Source: Adineta steineri
Lineage: Eukaryota > Rotifera > Eurotatoria > Adinetida > Adinetidae
Length of the DNA: 64,000 bases
Reading direction: 5' to 3'
Assembly: GCA_905250115.1 (NCBI GenBank)
Contig: CAJNOI010000072.1
Location: 298,932 to 362,931 of the forward strand
Within the stretch, counting starts at the first letter, position 1, and each line of letters opens with the position of its first letter. Position numbers and translations under genes: made by a program. Shown in pieces: positions 11,701-22,800 of the stretch. The notes beneath the pieces are model-generated. The model made no database searches. It was not told where the DNA came from and was given only the letters and a program-made list of their open reading frames with translations.

Positions 11701-14700
11701 CAAGTATTAGCAACATATGGTATTCAAACTCAAACACCAAAACAAATCGAACCACTTTTAATACTACCACCAGCAGAATTAGTTAAAGTATGTTATTGAT
11801 ATTGTATATATATATTTTTTTTGCAATTAATTATTTTTAGGCATATGCTAATTTAGGTGCTAATAAAAAACTTGGTTTTACTGGACGTCCTGAACGACCA
11901 TTCGGTGTATTGGGTACATGTAAAGTAAATAATTGTTATTTGTGTTTTATTGATGGAAAAAATCTTTTATTTCGTTTAGGTGTATCGCATTAGTTCAAAA
12001 ACAGTTTTATGTTATCCATTAACATTTGAAACAACGGATTTTTATATGTCAAGTGATATGACTTTATTACTAGATAATATTCGAGTAAGTATATTTATTA
12101 TACACAACAAGCTTTCATAATTTAATACATCAGCGTGTACATGGGCGGAAAAGCGGCTCTTGGATCCTCAGGATTGACGAGGATCTGTGACGATCCAAAA
12201 ATTTTATAGGATCCGCTTTTTCTCCCTTGAGCGCATATGTATGTTGATACTAAAAATAGGCATAACTCTTAGTAGATCGCTAGATATGCACCGAACTCAA
12301 ATAGTCTGGATTTATAGGTCTGTGTAGCTTAATCGTCGAAACCTTCGATATCTAAGTCAAACTCTCAAGCGGTTTAGTGTATTTCTATAGATCGCATAGA
12401 TCAAAATGACTTGTGATCAGTTCCATCTCTGTTCAATCGGCTATAGTTGGAATTCTGTTAGGTCTTTCTTCGACTCATCAGATCGTTCGCATAGTCAGAA
12501 CTTAGAATCGAATGATGACCCGGAGTTAAATATAGCAGATCATTTGAATCTTAACATATGTATAATACATTGTTGAATTTTTGTCTAGAGTGATTTAGAA
12601 TTTATTACAAAATGTTGGCGTTTAAAAGGTCGACCAATTTATGTAATAATGTTACGTGAACGTCATCTTCGGTAGGAGATTTTTCGTCTATGAATATTTT
12701 GTGTATATGAATATTCGTTTTTAGCGGCCCACAAAAATCAGAACTTCTAGAATTATTAACACAAATTCGTCAAGGCAAAATTTCGTCAAGTATATGTGTA
12801 CGACTTGAACGTTTACAGGTACAGATTTATCTATAGAATAATATCGATTAATTAAATAATTTTCTTTCAGACTGCTATATCAAGTGCTTGTATAGAACAT
12901 CTAGACTTTTTAAATACTTCAATATGTCCACCTAGTGATTGGGAATCAGTTGCTGTAGCTGAATATAGAAATACAAATGATACTGGACATTATAAATCAT
13001 TGACAGATGTTGCGAAAACACCCGTTCTTAGTGAAGATATTGATTATAATAATAATGTATGAATATATTCATTTTTATTACATTGATTTTTCGTAATGAA
13101 TTCTTTAGAAATTTAAAACATTCTCTCAATCGGAATTACGTGATTATATTTGTGATACAGATATATCAATAGTTTCATTAAAAGATCATACATTAGCTAC
13201 ATATGAATTATATAAAAATGGTGGTCTCGATTGGATGATCAAAGAAAATTATCGTGTAAGAAATCATTTAGAACATTTAATGAAAGAAGCAGGAACATAT
13301 CAGAATTGGTATAATCAAATGAATAAAAAACTCAATACAAAATATTTTCTTTTCAATATTTCTATTTCAGGGCTGTTCTTCGTTTTGTATCTAGTCTTTT
13401 ACATAAAATGGTTGATAGTTTAGCTCCAGCTGTTACTAATTTACTTGTACGAGGCAAAATAGTTCGTATTATCATTATTTAAATATCTATATAATATTGT
13501 AATCGTTCATCTATCCTTAGGTTACTATGGGAATATTTGGTCATGAAGAAACAGTTATTGATAAACCGGTACATTAATAAATATCTGTATTATTTCTATC
13601 GATCATAGTTCTTTTCTAGATGCGTCCAAATGAAATTTTTAAAATACTTTATAGTGAAAATATATTTGGTCGAAGTATATTTCATGCTGTTCTTCTACAA
13701 GAATTACTTATTAATATTGCAGTATTTATGAATACATATCCAGTAATTATTAACAAAAAAGTTTAAATAGAAATTTATTTTTGTCTTTTCTAGCAATTGT
13801 TTAATGGTATTCTAAAAATACGACTTGGGTATGAAAATTTTAATTTTTCTTTAATAAATTTATTATTCTTATTAAATAGATGGATACTTGAAGCAATCAA
13901 ACTTGAATTAGAACATCTTAAAACTGATCCTGATGAGACAGTAGTATGTTGTTTTTATTTTTTTATAAAGTTCTATCTTTTATTTTTATAGACATTAAAT
14001 ATATTATCACCAAATAGTATTAAACAATTACTTGATTATGTTTTATCAACTGATTCACAACAATCAACACAACAAGGTGGTGATAGTAGTGAACAACGGT
14101 AAGATTTCTAATAAAATAAATCTTTATTTATTTTAATAAATGATTAGATCCGCATTTCAAAAGAGACAAATGGATGGAGCTGTATCACGTGTACCAACGA
14201 ATTTTTATGAACATGTTTGGTCTATACTTGAACGAACGCCAGGAGGTATTAAATTATGTAATATTTTACTTCCACAAGTAAGTTAAGAAAATACTTAAAA
14301 AGAAATATTTGATTTTATTTCTTATTTAGCAACCAACATTATCCGATATGACAGATTATGAATTGAATTTTTCATTAAAAATTGAAGAAATGCTTAGTCG
14401 AGTAGCTGATCCAGCATATCGTTGTCTTGTTGTTGAGGTTAAATAAAAGACTTTTTTTTTGAAAATAAAAATCTTATTATTTATTTAGATGTTTGAAGCA
14501 ATAAATGTTTTACTTAAACGAAATCCTGAATTGCGATTTATTCAAACACTTGATGTTAATTATTTAATTGATGAAGCTGTTAAATTATTTCAACAACAAA
14601 CAAATTCAACAGAATCGTATCAAGATTTTTATAATCTACCAATTAGTCTTGTAGGTGGTTCAACTGGATATATGATTCGAGTCATAATTAATTATTTATT

Positions 14701-14776
14701 TAATGCAACTATCCAAAAATCTGATACCAACGATTTAAATATAAATACAAATATTGATGTATGCAAAATATCATAA
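8734..14776 (+). CDS. PHKB: Phosphorylase b kinase regulatory subunit beta
   Basis: Close to 30 short exons read as one protein of roughly 1,050-1,100 aa, like vertebrate PHKB (1,093 aa). Diagnostic stretches in order: [20 protein letters not shown] near the start, [20 protein letters not shown] and [13 protein letters not shown] (about 9540-9630), [42 protein letters not shown]-type [76 protein letters not shown] and [20 protein letters not shown]. These follow the beta rather than the alpha subunit. The glucoamylase-like N-terminal domain comes first and the C-terminal calmodulin-binding region last. The protein ends DVCKIS, a CaaX-like terminus (vertebrate PHKB ends CLIS). It scaffolds the kinase holoenzyme that activates glycogen phosphorylase. 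Three introns are unusually long (about 10290-10620, 10829-11091 and 12086-12588). Confidence 0.95.
10425..10502. repeat. GT/CA-rich hairpin element in a PHKB intron
   Basis: A GGGGTGGGTGGATGTCGG arm is followed after a short loop by CATCCACATCGG and then CACACCCACACCCTC. It belongs to a small family found also at 15172-15200, 21774-21822, 23254-23318 and 60786-60850. Confidence 0.6.
12120..12260. repeat. Probable insertion with imperfect inverted repeats in a PHKB intron
   Basis: GGGCGGAAAAGCGG...GGATCC on the left is mirrored by AGGATCCGCTTTTTCTCCC on the right, with nested GGATC/GATCC palindromes between. The host intron (about 12086-12588) is roughly ten times the usual size. No target duplication was identified. 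Confidence 0.4.
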
Positions 14777-15201
14777 TTAATATATCTAATGTTTATTATG
14801 TAAACATTTATTTTTAAATAATTAATATTAATCAACTCCTCTCTTTTTTTTTACAAGTAAACTATTTATTGATAGATAGTTCTACTATTCATTTTATTTT
14901 ATTTTTATTGCATGATATTTTTTACTTCTCCGCAATTTTATTGTAGCAAATAGCGACCAATGTTTTTCTCCTTTGCAATATATTTTTGTTTGTACAAAAT
15001 AAAGTATAATCAATCAATAAATAGTGTTTATTTATTTTTTATATGTATAATAAAATATATTGTGGACTATATGATAATAAAAGTTTGAATGCTTGATTAT
15101 GGGGACGATAAAATAGTAAAACAAGATTTATAAGAATTGCAAGGAACGATTGTTCTGTACTAAATGTAAGATGCGGGTGTTGTTCTTATCTCACACCCAC
15201 A

Positions 15202-15445
15202 CAGAGATGGGCAACTCCAACTTCGCAGTTGACCCTCTTTTACCTGGAGTTGGATTTGGTGCATTTTTGCAACTCCGAGTCAACTTCGACGGATCTCATG
15301 ACGTGCAAGAGAACAGTTAAAAATATCTATACAGAGATGATCAACTTCAACTCCGGAGTTGACGCCTTTTTGCCTGGAGTTGGAGCGGATCCGTGAAAAA
15401 ATCGAAGGAGTTGGAGTTGCTTACTCTCGGAGTTGCCCATCTCTG
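15202..15445. mobile_element. hAT-like MITE, 244 bp, inserted in CCCACA-rich sequence
   Basis: The ends CAGAGATGGGCAACTCC and GGAGTTGCCCATCTCTG are perfect 17-bp inverted repeats. Both flanks read CACCCACA (15194-15201 and 15446-15453), an 8-bp target duplication as made by hAT transposases, although the low-complexity flank makes a chance match easier. The interior repeats the AACTCC/GGAGTT motif, including a partly duplicated block (about 15219-15252 and 15343-15384). No coding capacity. Confidence 0.88.
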
Positions 15446-15560
15446 CACCCACACTCACCCACATCCACCTACATCCACCCACATACACCCACATGCACCC
15501 ACATACACCCACATGCACCCACACCCACCCGCATTCACCTACACCCTCGCCCTCAGCATG
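15446..15560. repeat. Telomere-like CCCACA-rich minisatellite
   Basis: About 115 bp of CCCACA variants with a 12-bp period (CACCCACATACA / CACCCACATGCA), degrading to CACCTACACCCTCGCCC at the right end. The complementary strand is TGTGGG-rich, the bdelloid telomeric hexamer as I recall it, so this may be a degenerate interstitial telomeric tract. Confidence 0.75.
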
Positions 15561-15659
15561 GTCCATACTCCTGATTTTACTATTAACAATTGTAAAACAT
15601 GATGTTTTCTATTATAACTGCGGAATCATATGAGAAAATATAAAAAAATTGTTTTTTAG

Positions 15660-16733
15660 ATGACAATTCCAATCATTGATCTCAGTCCATTGTGGGATTC
15701 ATCTTCCAGTGGTTTATCAAAAGTTGCACAAGAATTTACATATGCATTTCAAGAAATAGGCTTTGCTTATATTGTCAATCATCGTGTACCGCAATCAATA
15801 ATTAATGAAGTTTTTTGTCAACATCGTCGTTTTCATGCATTACCATTAGAAGAAAAGAATAAAATTCGTTTGAATCAATGGCATAGAGGATATCTTCCAT
15901 TAGCATCCTATCAAATCAAATCTGAATCGAAATCTAAAGGAATTTTAGTAGAAGATACAAAAGTAATTGTTAAAGCTCCTAATCAAAGTGAATCATTTAT
16001 TATTAATCATGAACATTTTGAAGGACCATCCGATTTAAAAGAAGAAGAATTATATAATCGATTCATACAAGGTCCTAATCAATGGCCACATGGTATGCCA
16101 GATTTTCGAGAAGCTGTACTATCTTATTATCATGAATTAGAAAAATTAGCTCTTGAATTAACAAAAGTTTTTTTTGCTACAAGTCAAACTGATTTCAGTC
16201 GATTTGCTAAACATTTTGAACGACCATCAATTGGTTTTCGTATGCTTCATTATCCACCACAACCTTCACCAATACCAGAAGGTGTTTTTGGTAGTGCACC
16301 CCATTGTGATTATGGTTTTATAACAATTTTAGCTCAAGATGATATTGGTGGTTTAGAAGTAAAAACACCAAATGGTGAATGGATTTCAGCTCCAAATATG
16401 ATTTCATCAAATGGTGAATCTGCTTTTTTAATTAATCTTGGTGATAGCGCTTCGAAATGGACAAATGATTGTTTACGAGCAACTCCTCATCGTGTTATTA
16501 ATCGTTCCGGTCGTGATCGTTATTCAATCGTCTTTTTCTGGGATCCTCAATTAGATTTTCCTATCGATACGCGCGATTTAGGAACACGATGGTGTCCAGC
16601 AGAACAGAAGCCAAACTATGAACCGCAAACATATGGGCAACATCTGAAAAAATTGTTATCTCGTAATTATGATGAATTATATAAAACAATTGATGGCACT
16701 AGTAATAAAGATGATTCAAAAGTAAAAAGTTAG
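15660..16733 (+). CDS. 2-oxoglutarate/Fe(II)-dependent oxygenase, isopenicillin N synthase-like
   Basis: 357 aa in one uninterrupted exon. The N-terminal DIOX_N part (MTIPIIDLSPLW; EIGFAYIVNHRVPQSIINEV; LPLEEKNKIRLN) is followed by the double-stranded beta-helix core. The iron triad is H215-x-D217 (APHCDYGFITILAQD) and H277 (RATPHRVINR); R287-Y-S289 would bind 2-oxoglutarate. Such enzymes hydroxylate or desaturate small molecules; the substrate cannot be read. The relatives I recall are in fungi, bacteria and plants. With no introns beside a nearly 30-exon neighbour, this is a horizontal-transfer candidate, though codon use looks local. The ATG is directly preceded by gttttttag. It is convergent with the RelA/SpoT-domain gene. 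Confidence 0.9.
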   Translation: MTIPIIDLSPLWDSSSSGLSKVAQEFTYAFQEIGFAYIVNHRVPQSIINEVFCQHRRFHALPLEEKNKIRLNQWHRGYLPLASYQIKSESKSKGILVEDTKVIVKAPNQSESFIINHEHFEGPSDLKEEELYNRFIQGPNQWPHGMPDFREAVLSYYHELEKLALELTKVFFATSQTDFSRFAKHFERPSIGFRMLHYPPQPSPIPEGVFGSAPHCDYGFITILAQDDIGGLEVKTPNGEWISAPNMISSNGESAFLINLGDSASKWTNDCLRATPHRVINRSGRDRYSIVFFWDPQLDFPIDTRDLGTRWCPAEQKPNYEPQTYGQHLKKLLSRNYDELYKTIDGTSNKDDSKVKS

Positions 16734-17017
16734 TATTTAATATACAATCTTCCACTATAATCTTCTTCCAATTTTTCTGTAATTTCGATTGTTAAAATTT
16801 GTATTATTTTTCTACTGATTTTCAAGTGTAATAAATCATTTATCATGTTGTATAATAACGCTTGATTAGCATAACAACTCACACTATCAAAACAATTTCT
16901 GTCTTTTATTGTTCTGCATGTACACAAACATTCTCGTTGGTGGAGTTTGATTTATCAGATATTTTTATAACTATGATGTAGATTTTATTATTACAAAATA
17001 TTAGTTTTCAGTACATA

Positions 17018-17953
17018 TTAGTATATTCGATCACCATATTTCTCATGTTTATATTGAGCGTGATTTTGCATTTGAGCTAGATGCATGTCCTCCGTCTTAA
17101 TTTGAATTTCTATATATTGATTTACATATGATCCAAAAAGAGTAGCGTGTATAGATTCATAACCATTACTTGCTGGATTCTTAATATAGTCAATCATCTT
17201 TTTAAACACATAATTTTTCTGTAATATATTGAAAATTTCATAACATTCATCAATTGTTTTGACCAATACTGTAAACGAAAATAAATCTTTAACATTTTTT
17301 TGACGTTTTACAAGTTTTGACCAGAATGAGTAGGGTGACTTTAATCTACCGTTGATTCTAAAAGAGAAATTCGTTGAGTTTGAAAAGAAGTCATACAGTT
17401 CACCCATTAGACATGATAAAACATTTGTATCTGCATGTAATACATATTTGTAATAATCGAGAACTAGTTGTTGTTGAAGAGGATAATGTAATTCAAACAT
17501 TTTATTATCAATCACCTCAGTTACTTCTCCAGTAGCGTTTAGTTTATCAAGCATTGATTCAAATTCTAACATAGATTTTGGTGGTTTTTGATTCACTGAT
17601 GATATAAGTTGATAAGTATCACTTTTATAATTATTATTTTTGATATAACAAATATCTACAACATGAGGTGTTGTTGATGAAACACATCTTTTTAGATATT
17701 TTTCAAAACATTTCATTCCATAAGCATCCATACAACCGAAATCATGAAAATTTGAGGTAATAAGATATTGTCCATGATCTGTTATTCCTTCAATTACTAT
17801 CTTATTATTAGCACACTTCCATTTTTTAGGTTCTGTATCTAATGAGTTAGTTTCGAATCTATATGTTACTTGTTGACAAGATTCATCGATGTCGGTGAAA
17901 CAACAAGAACAGTTATAGAATATAAGAAATAAGCTTAATACAAATAATAACAT
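17018..17953 (-). CDS. Secreted protein with RelA/SpoT (ppGpp synthetase) domain
   Basis: 311 aa, single exon, start at 17951-17953 directly after a cattttag acceptor. Residues 1-19 form a signal peptide (LLFVLSLFLIFYN core). Residues 20-150 are Cys-rich and unrecognised. Residues about 160-311 match the RelA/SpoT nucleotidyl-pyrophosphotransferase fold in order: GRLKSPYSFWSKLVK (202-216), KDLFSFTVLVKT (222-233, D223 at the metal site), IDYIKNPASNGYESIHATLF (254-273) and IEIQIKTEDMH (281-291, E282 at the catalytic position). No HD hydrolase domain is present, so this is not MESH1. In the family this domain transfers pyrophosphate from ATP to GTP/GDP or related nucleotides; secreted bacterial versions can act as antibacterial effectors. 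Retained motif residues suggest activity. A horizontal origin is plausible; target and role are unknown. Confidence 0.87.
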   Translation of the reverse strand: MLLFVLSLFLIFYNCSCCFTDIDESCQQVTYRFETNSLDTEPKKWKCANNKIVIEGITDHGQYLITSNFHDFGCMDAYGMKCFEKYLKRCVSSTTPHVVDICYIKNNNYKSDTYQLISSVNQKPPKSMLEFESMLDKLNATGEVTEVIDNKMFELHYPLQQQLVLDYYKYVLHADTNVLSCLMGELYDFFSNSTNFSFRINGRLKSPYSFWSKLVKRQKNVKDLFSFTVLVKTIDECYEIFNILQKNYVFKKMIDYIKNPASNGYESIHATLFGSYVNQYIEIQIKTEDMHLAQMQNHAQYKHEKYGDRIY

Positions 17954-19895
17954 CTAAAATGATTCTAATCAACAATATATTATTAATAAAAACTATTTGC
18001 AATAGTAGAATAGATACAAGAGAAACATTCATCCAATTCAGACATGCCTTTTCAATTTGCAAAAAATAAGAGATTATAGTCATTGACAAGTACAAAAGCT
18101 TGCATTTTGTAACTATGAAGAAACAAAAATATATTCCTAGAAGACCTTTAATTTAGTAACTTATGTACTAATACATAACACATATAATTAAGCATCTCGA
18201 GACTATGAGTGTGACTGTGACTAGCATAGCCATTCCATTTCCACTGATATCTCCTCATGAAGACACTAACATCGATGGACATATCCATACTCATTAACCT
18301 TATGCTCAACCTTCAATCGAGACACGTGGTATCTATTGATACCTGAATGCATGTATTCAGGTATTAATACGTGATGAATACATCATATAAAATAACCATC
18401 TGATCGCCTATCTCACAAATCGAATCTAATAACGAAGAAAAATTTTTTTTTGACTTTCTTTGTCTATTTAATAGCCCGGAACTTCTGCTTCGTCGATTGA
18501 AGAAAAGACTTTCTGTAAAACCTATGATACTTTGTGTATTGGCGTTATTTTTTGATTTCACCAATATTTTTCTCGATTATAAATTTTTATCAATGCATAG
18601 AGAAATATTTTATCTATCAAATGATGTATAATTGAATAGATGTTAAGAAAAAATAAATGAGTTATTCAGTAGGAGACGTTGATGTCTACATGCAATATAT
18701 GAACACACTGTAAAGTATATTATTTGTACGAAATTGCCCGTACATGTTGTAAATGTACTTACGCATCTTTGTTTGCACATCTTTCTGTATAGTGTTGATG
18801 TTATTACTTGTTTATTTTTGCAATATGTATAGCAATAAAATTATGGTATAGGTATAAGTCGGTGGACAAAAGTGAGTGGGTAAAGGAATATTATATTCAT
18901 CCCTACTCAAGTATATCTCACTCAATGTTTTTTCTTTTCTTTTTACCTTAGTTTGTTGTGTATTGTCACTTTCATAAATTTGATCGTTGTGCAATGAAAA
19001 GAAAGTAATGATGCATTCTATTTTTCTGTAGCTATAATCTGTCCTCTGCTGAATATTTAAAAAGCATATACTTCTCCTTCACTCTTTCTTGTAGAAATAT
19101 TTTTATTTTCTCAAATAAAATTTTTTCAACTATTTCACACATAAATGAACGTTTTTTTCTTATGAAGTTATACTAGAATATCATTGTTGATAATTTATTC
19201 ACTTTTTCACATCAATAATATTTACTCGAAGACTTTTAGATTAGAAGAACAAGTATATAGTTAGATTCCTATCAAAAAGGAAGACATTGTGATTTCAACT
19301 AATTAACGATGTTATAATCAATTTCAAGTATTAAAACCATAATCTTCGATAATGAATAGAATATAATCAATATAGACAAACTGTGAATGGATATCTTATG
19401 AACAGAATGTTGATTAACGTAAGTCGATACAGATTGAAATACGATCAGATCGATGCCACAATTGATGTAAAATATGCATATTATTGATATATGAACCAAA
19501 ACTTATACCACACTGAATTTCAGTCTGGAAAGATTGGTTCGATAAACTCTATTATTGAGGCATTCTTTGATAGGTGCTTGAAAAACTATTTAGACCAGTG
19601 TGATATTTATTTTATATTATTTAAAAACAAATCCATTAATAATATAGTCATTAGGTAATTTATTTCGATTAATTAATAAGGAATGTATGAGATTAACTTT
19701 CCATTGTCGTTTTTAAATATATGTTTTCATAAGGAAAAAAAAGAGAAAAAATAAATTCAACACAAATATACAGCGAAACAAAAAAAAAAATATTTGAATT
19801 TTAGGCAACTCGGTTCATATATATATTTATATGTCATGTGAGCATTATGGAATAAAAAAATTGTGATTTGATCATTAAAGCTCAGATAAAGAGTT
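17954..19895. other. 1.9-kb intergenic region, no gene seen
   Basis: Lies upstream of two minus-strand genes' opposite ends: the 5' side of the RelA/SpoT gene and the 3' side of RELCH. Contains a hairpin at 18324-18376. Several short minus-strand open frames (18364-18564, 18812-18994, 19299-19499) have no recognisable content or splice context. Confidence 0.5.
18324..18376. repeat. Inverted repeat / hairpin
   Basis: TACCTGAAT and ATTCAGGTA form perfect 9-bp arms around a 6-nt loop (18340-18363); the pairing extends imperfectly outward through a GATACC/GGTATT and CACGTG-type stretch. Could be a foldback relic or an RNA hairpin. Confidence 0.6.
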
Positions 19896-22800
19896 CTATT
19901 TCTTTTTCATAAATCGATAAGTTAATTTTTCCGTTGAATCTCGAATATTAGTTAACCCTTTGAGCATTCGCCCTCGAATATTTTCTTGATTAAGACTTGC
20001 ACCACCAATTAATAACGAACTAAAATCATAAAATTTCGTTTATTCTTATTTCAATATAATAAAATACAAACCTATCTTGTCTATATTGTTCAAGTTTATG
20101 TTCAAGATCTTTAATAATTGAATCTAATACAGCAACACTATCAGGTCTTAATTGTGCAAAATCAACACGTAAACAATAGAGACCAGGTAAGAAACTATTT
20201 AATATCGATTGACCAGAATGAAAACAACATGATAATGCACTATATGCTTCAAATAAATAAGTTGCAATTTCAAGACGTTTTGCTGAACCACGTTCTGATT
20301 GCTGTTGAGAATTTTGTGAAGCAATTAATGCTAGAAATGGTAATATAAAATCTTCACGAAATTTATTTTCAGTTTGTGGTGCTATTTGAGTAAAAGTTTT
20401 TATAAATTCACTTTGAACACGATGTTCATCACGAAATGTTGTATCACTAGATATTTTGAATTTAAAATAAATTTATTATATAGAAATCTTTCTTACTTAT
20501 CAAACATTTGAAATTGAGCATAAACTCGTTCAAGGATCTAATATAAGTAAAAAAAGAAAAAGATTAGTTAATTTAGTTATATTGACTATTCGGATCCTTC
20601 GTAGTACAAATAAATTGAAATGTATGTTATGATATTTCTTATTTATGTATACATATTCAACGAGAGATCATCCGCGGCACCATATTGTCGGTGACCGGTG
20701 GAGACATTAAGAACCTGCGGTGGTGACCAGTTGTCTCCATTATTTAGATTTTCTAATAGTAGAGATAGCCGATCATTGCCGCAGGTTTCTAGTGCGCCCA
20801 CCGGTCACCGGCAGTACGGTGTCACCGGTGCACCTTCACCATTGTGTGCCTACTACCAATTGATTATGATATGCAAATAATGCTAAAACGTTTTCTCTAT
20901 AACACAGGAGGTTTTGTACTAATACATCGCATGGCAATTAGAGTAAATTCATCGATTATTGTTAACAATATCTTACTTCAGACTCTGAGCATTCAACGAT
21001 AATTGATCCAAATACTGGTATAGTTGCTGTTCTAACAATACTATAAAAACAAAAATTTGAATTAATTTTTAAATAGTCAACGACACTTACATATCTTCAT
21101 CAGATGCAAGCGTAATTAAAGCTGGCAAGATCTTATTGGATATAGTCGAATGATTAACAAGTGTTAATGTAATCTAAAGATTAATCATAACATAAGTATA
21201 TAGTTTAAGTTTAGAAGAATGAAAAACAAAACTTACACTAAACAATTGCAAAGTATATAGACGAATTTGGGAATTTGTATTAGTTAACGAATCGCGAAGA
21301 ATATTTAATAAATTATCTTGAAAATTAATATCAGATCTGAAAATATAATATAATAGTTCAGTAAATATTACAATAAGAATAATATAATTATTTACCCAAT
21401 TTCTGCATATATTGCTTGCAAAGTATTTATAGTTAATTTTTGATTTGCAATAAGAAGAAGTGCATCATATATATACTGAGTTAATTCTGCTCGTTCTTGT
21501 TCTGTTGTCCAAGAACATAATACACCGGTAGCATAGAGAACAAACGGAGCTTCTAAATAAATCAAAATATGTCATGTACGAGAAAATTTATAAGATTATT
21601 TACCTTTACGAGGACCTTCATCTTGCGATACGGATGAATTAGTTGTTGTATAAAGTGGTTTAATCTATTAATATATAAAGAATAGAAATATTATTGAGAG
21701 ACCATCTTAGGACATCTGATCTATTTCTATCTCTCACTCTTCCTATACAGACCTTGGACAACCGGTCAAAAATTGAGGGTATACGTGTGGGTTACAAGAT
21801 AATATATCACCCACACCCTTTATAGCACCTGTGAAGGGATTCTAATGTCAACAAATACGTTTTCTTTCCGATTTAAAACAAGACCAAAAATTTGAAAGCT
21901 ATTAGGTATCTATAATACGAACATACGTAATTTCTACATTTTTAGCTTCAACGGAGCTATGCAGACAAACCTTTTTCTACTTACTTTTAATTTCCAAAAA
22001 TTTCTTCCAAAATAACGACTTATCATTTTAATAAATTCACTACATGCATGAACTAACTTCACATTGGTTATGTCAATATATGCCATTGTATCAAATGAAC
22101 GTTTTAAACTAATAGATAAATAAAAAATGAATAAATTTCGTTTTTTTTTCAATTATCTTACAAATTATCTAAATATGTATTAATATGATCAGTAAATGGA
22201 AATTCTCCGTTAATTGCACATTCATCATAATGACTCAGTAATTTTTCACTTATTGGAGATAAAATTATATGTAATTGATAAAATTCTGATAATGCTGTAT
22301 CAGGTAATATACGTGTTGATGAATTCATTTGAGAAAGATCATTCGTAATTGTCATAGATTTTAAAGCGGATGCAAAAATAAATACAATTAAATCAGTTAA
22401 TATATGCATTAATTGATTAAAGCGTTGATTATCAATTGATGATGGAGTTGGAATATTCTACAAGAAATTGTTTAGTTTTTGCTAATAATTTAGAGATTAT
22501 AATAAATTTAACTAACTTGTACAAGTGCTTCAAGTTTAACTAAATAATGTTCAATTAAAACTTGACAAATCTTATTTAATTCGAGACACCATAGAGCAAT
22601 TGATGGTAATAAATATCGTTTGGTTGCTTGAACAACATCGGATGTATCAGATAAACATCTATCAAGTAATTCAATACACTATAGAAATAGAAAGGACAAA
22701 AAAATTGTTTTTATTTTTAATAGAAATAAAACTTACTTGAGATAATCGAGATTCATCATCAATTTCATTAATAACCATTGCTAAACTTTTACTACATACA

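Larger units (their letters stand above)
14777..15659. other. Spacer between PHKB and the 2OG oxygenase, with MITE and telomere-like repeat
   Basis: Holds the PHKB 3' end (AATAAA near 14998), a hAT-like MITE (15202-15445), and a CCCACA-rich array (15446-15560). The overlapping open frames at 15327-15633 come from these repeats. Confidence 0.7.

Noticed and set aside
15327-15633. Four overlapping His/Pro/Thr-rich or Trp/Gly/Val-rich frames
   Set aside because: Translations of the CCCACA array and MITE.
17018-17953. Classification as MESH1 (HDDC3) hydrolase
   Set aside because: No HD-domain motifs; all matches are to the synthetase motifs instead.
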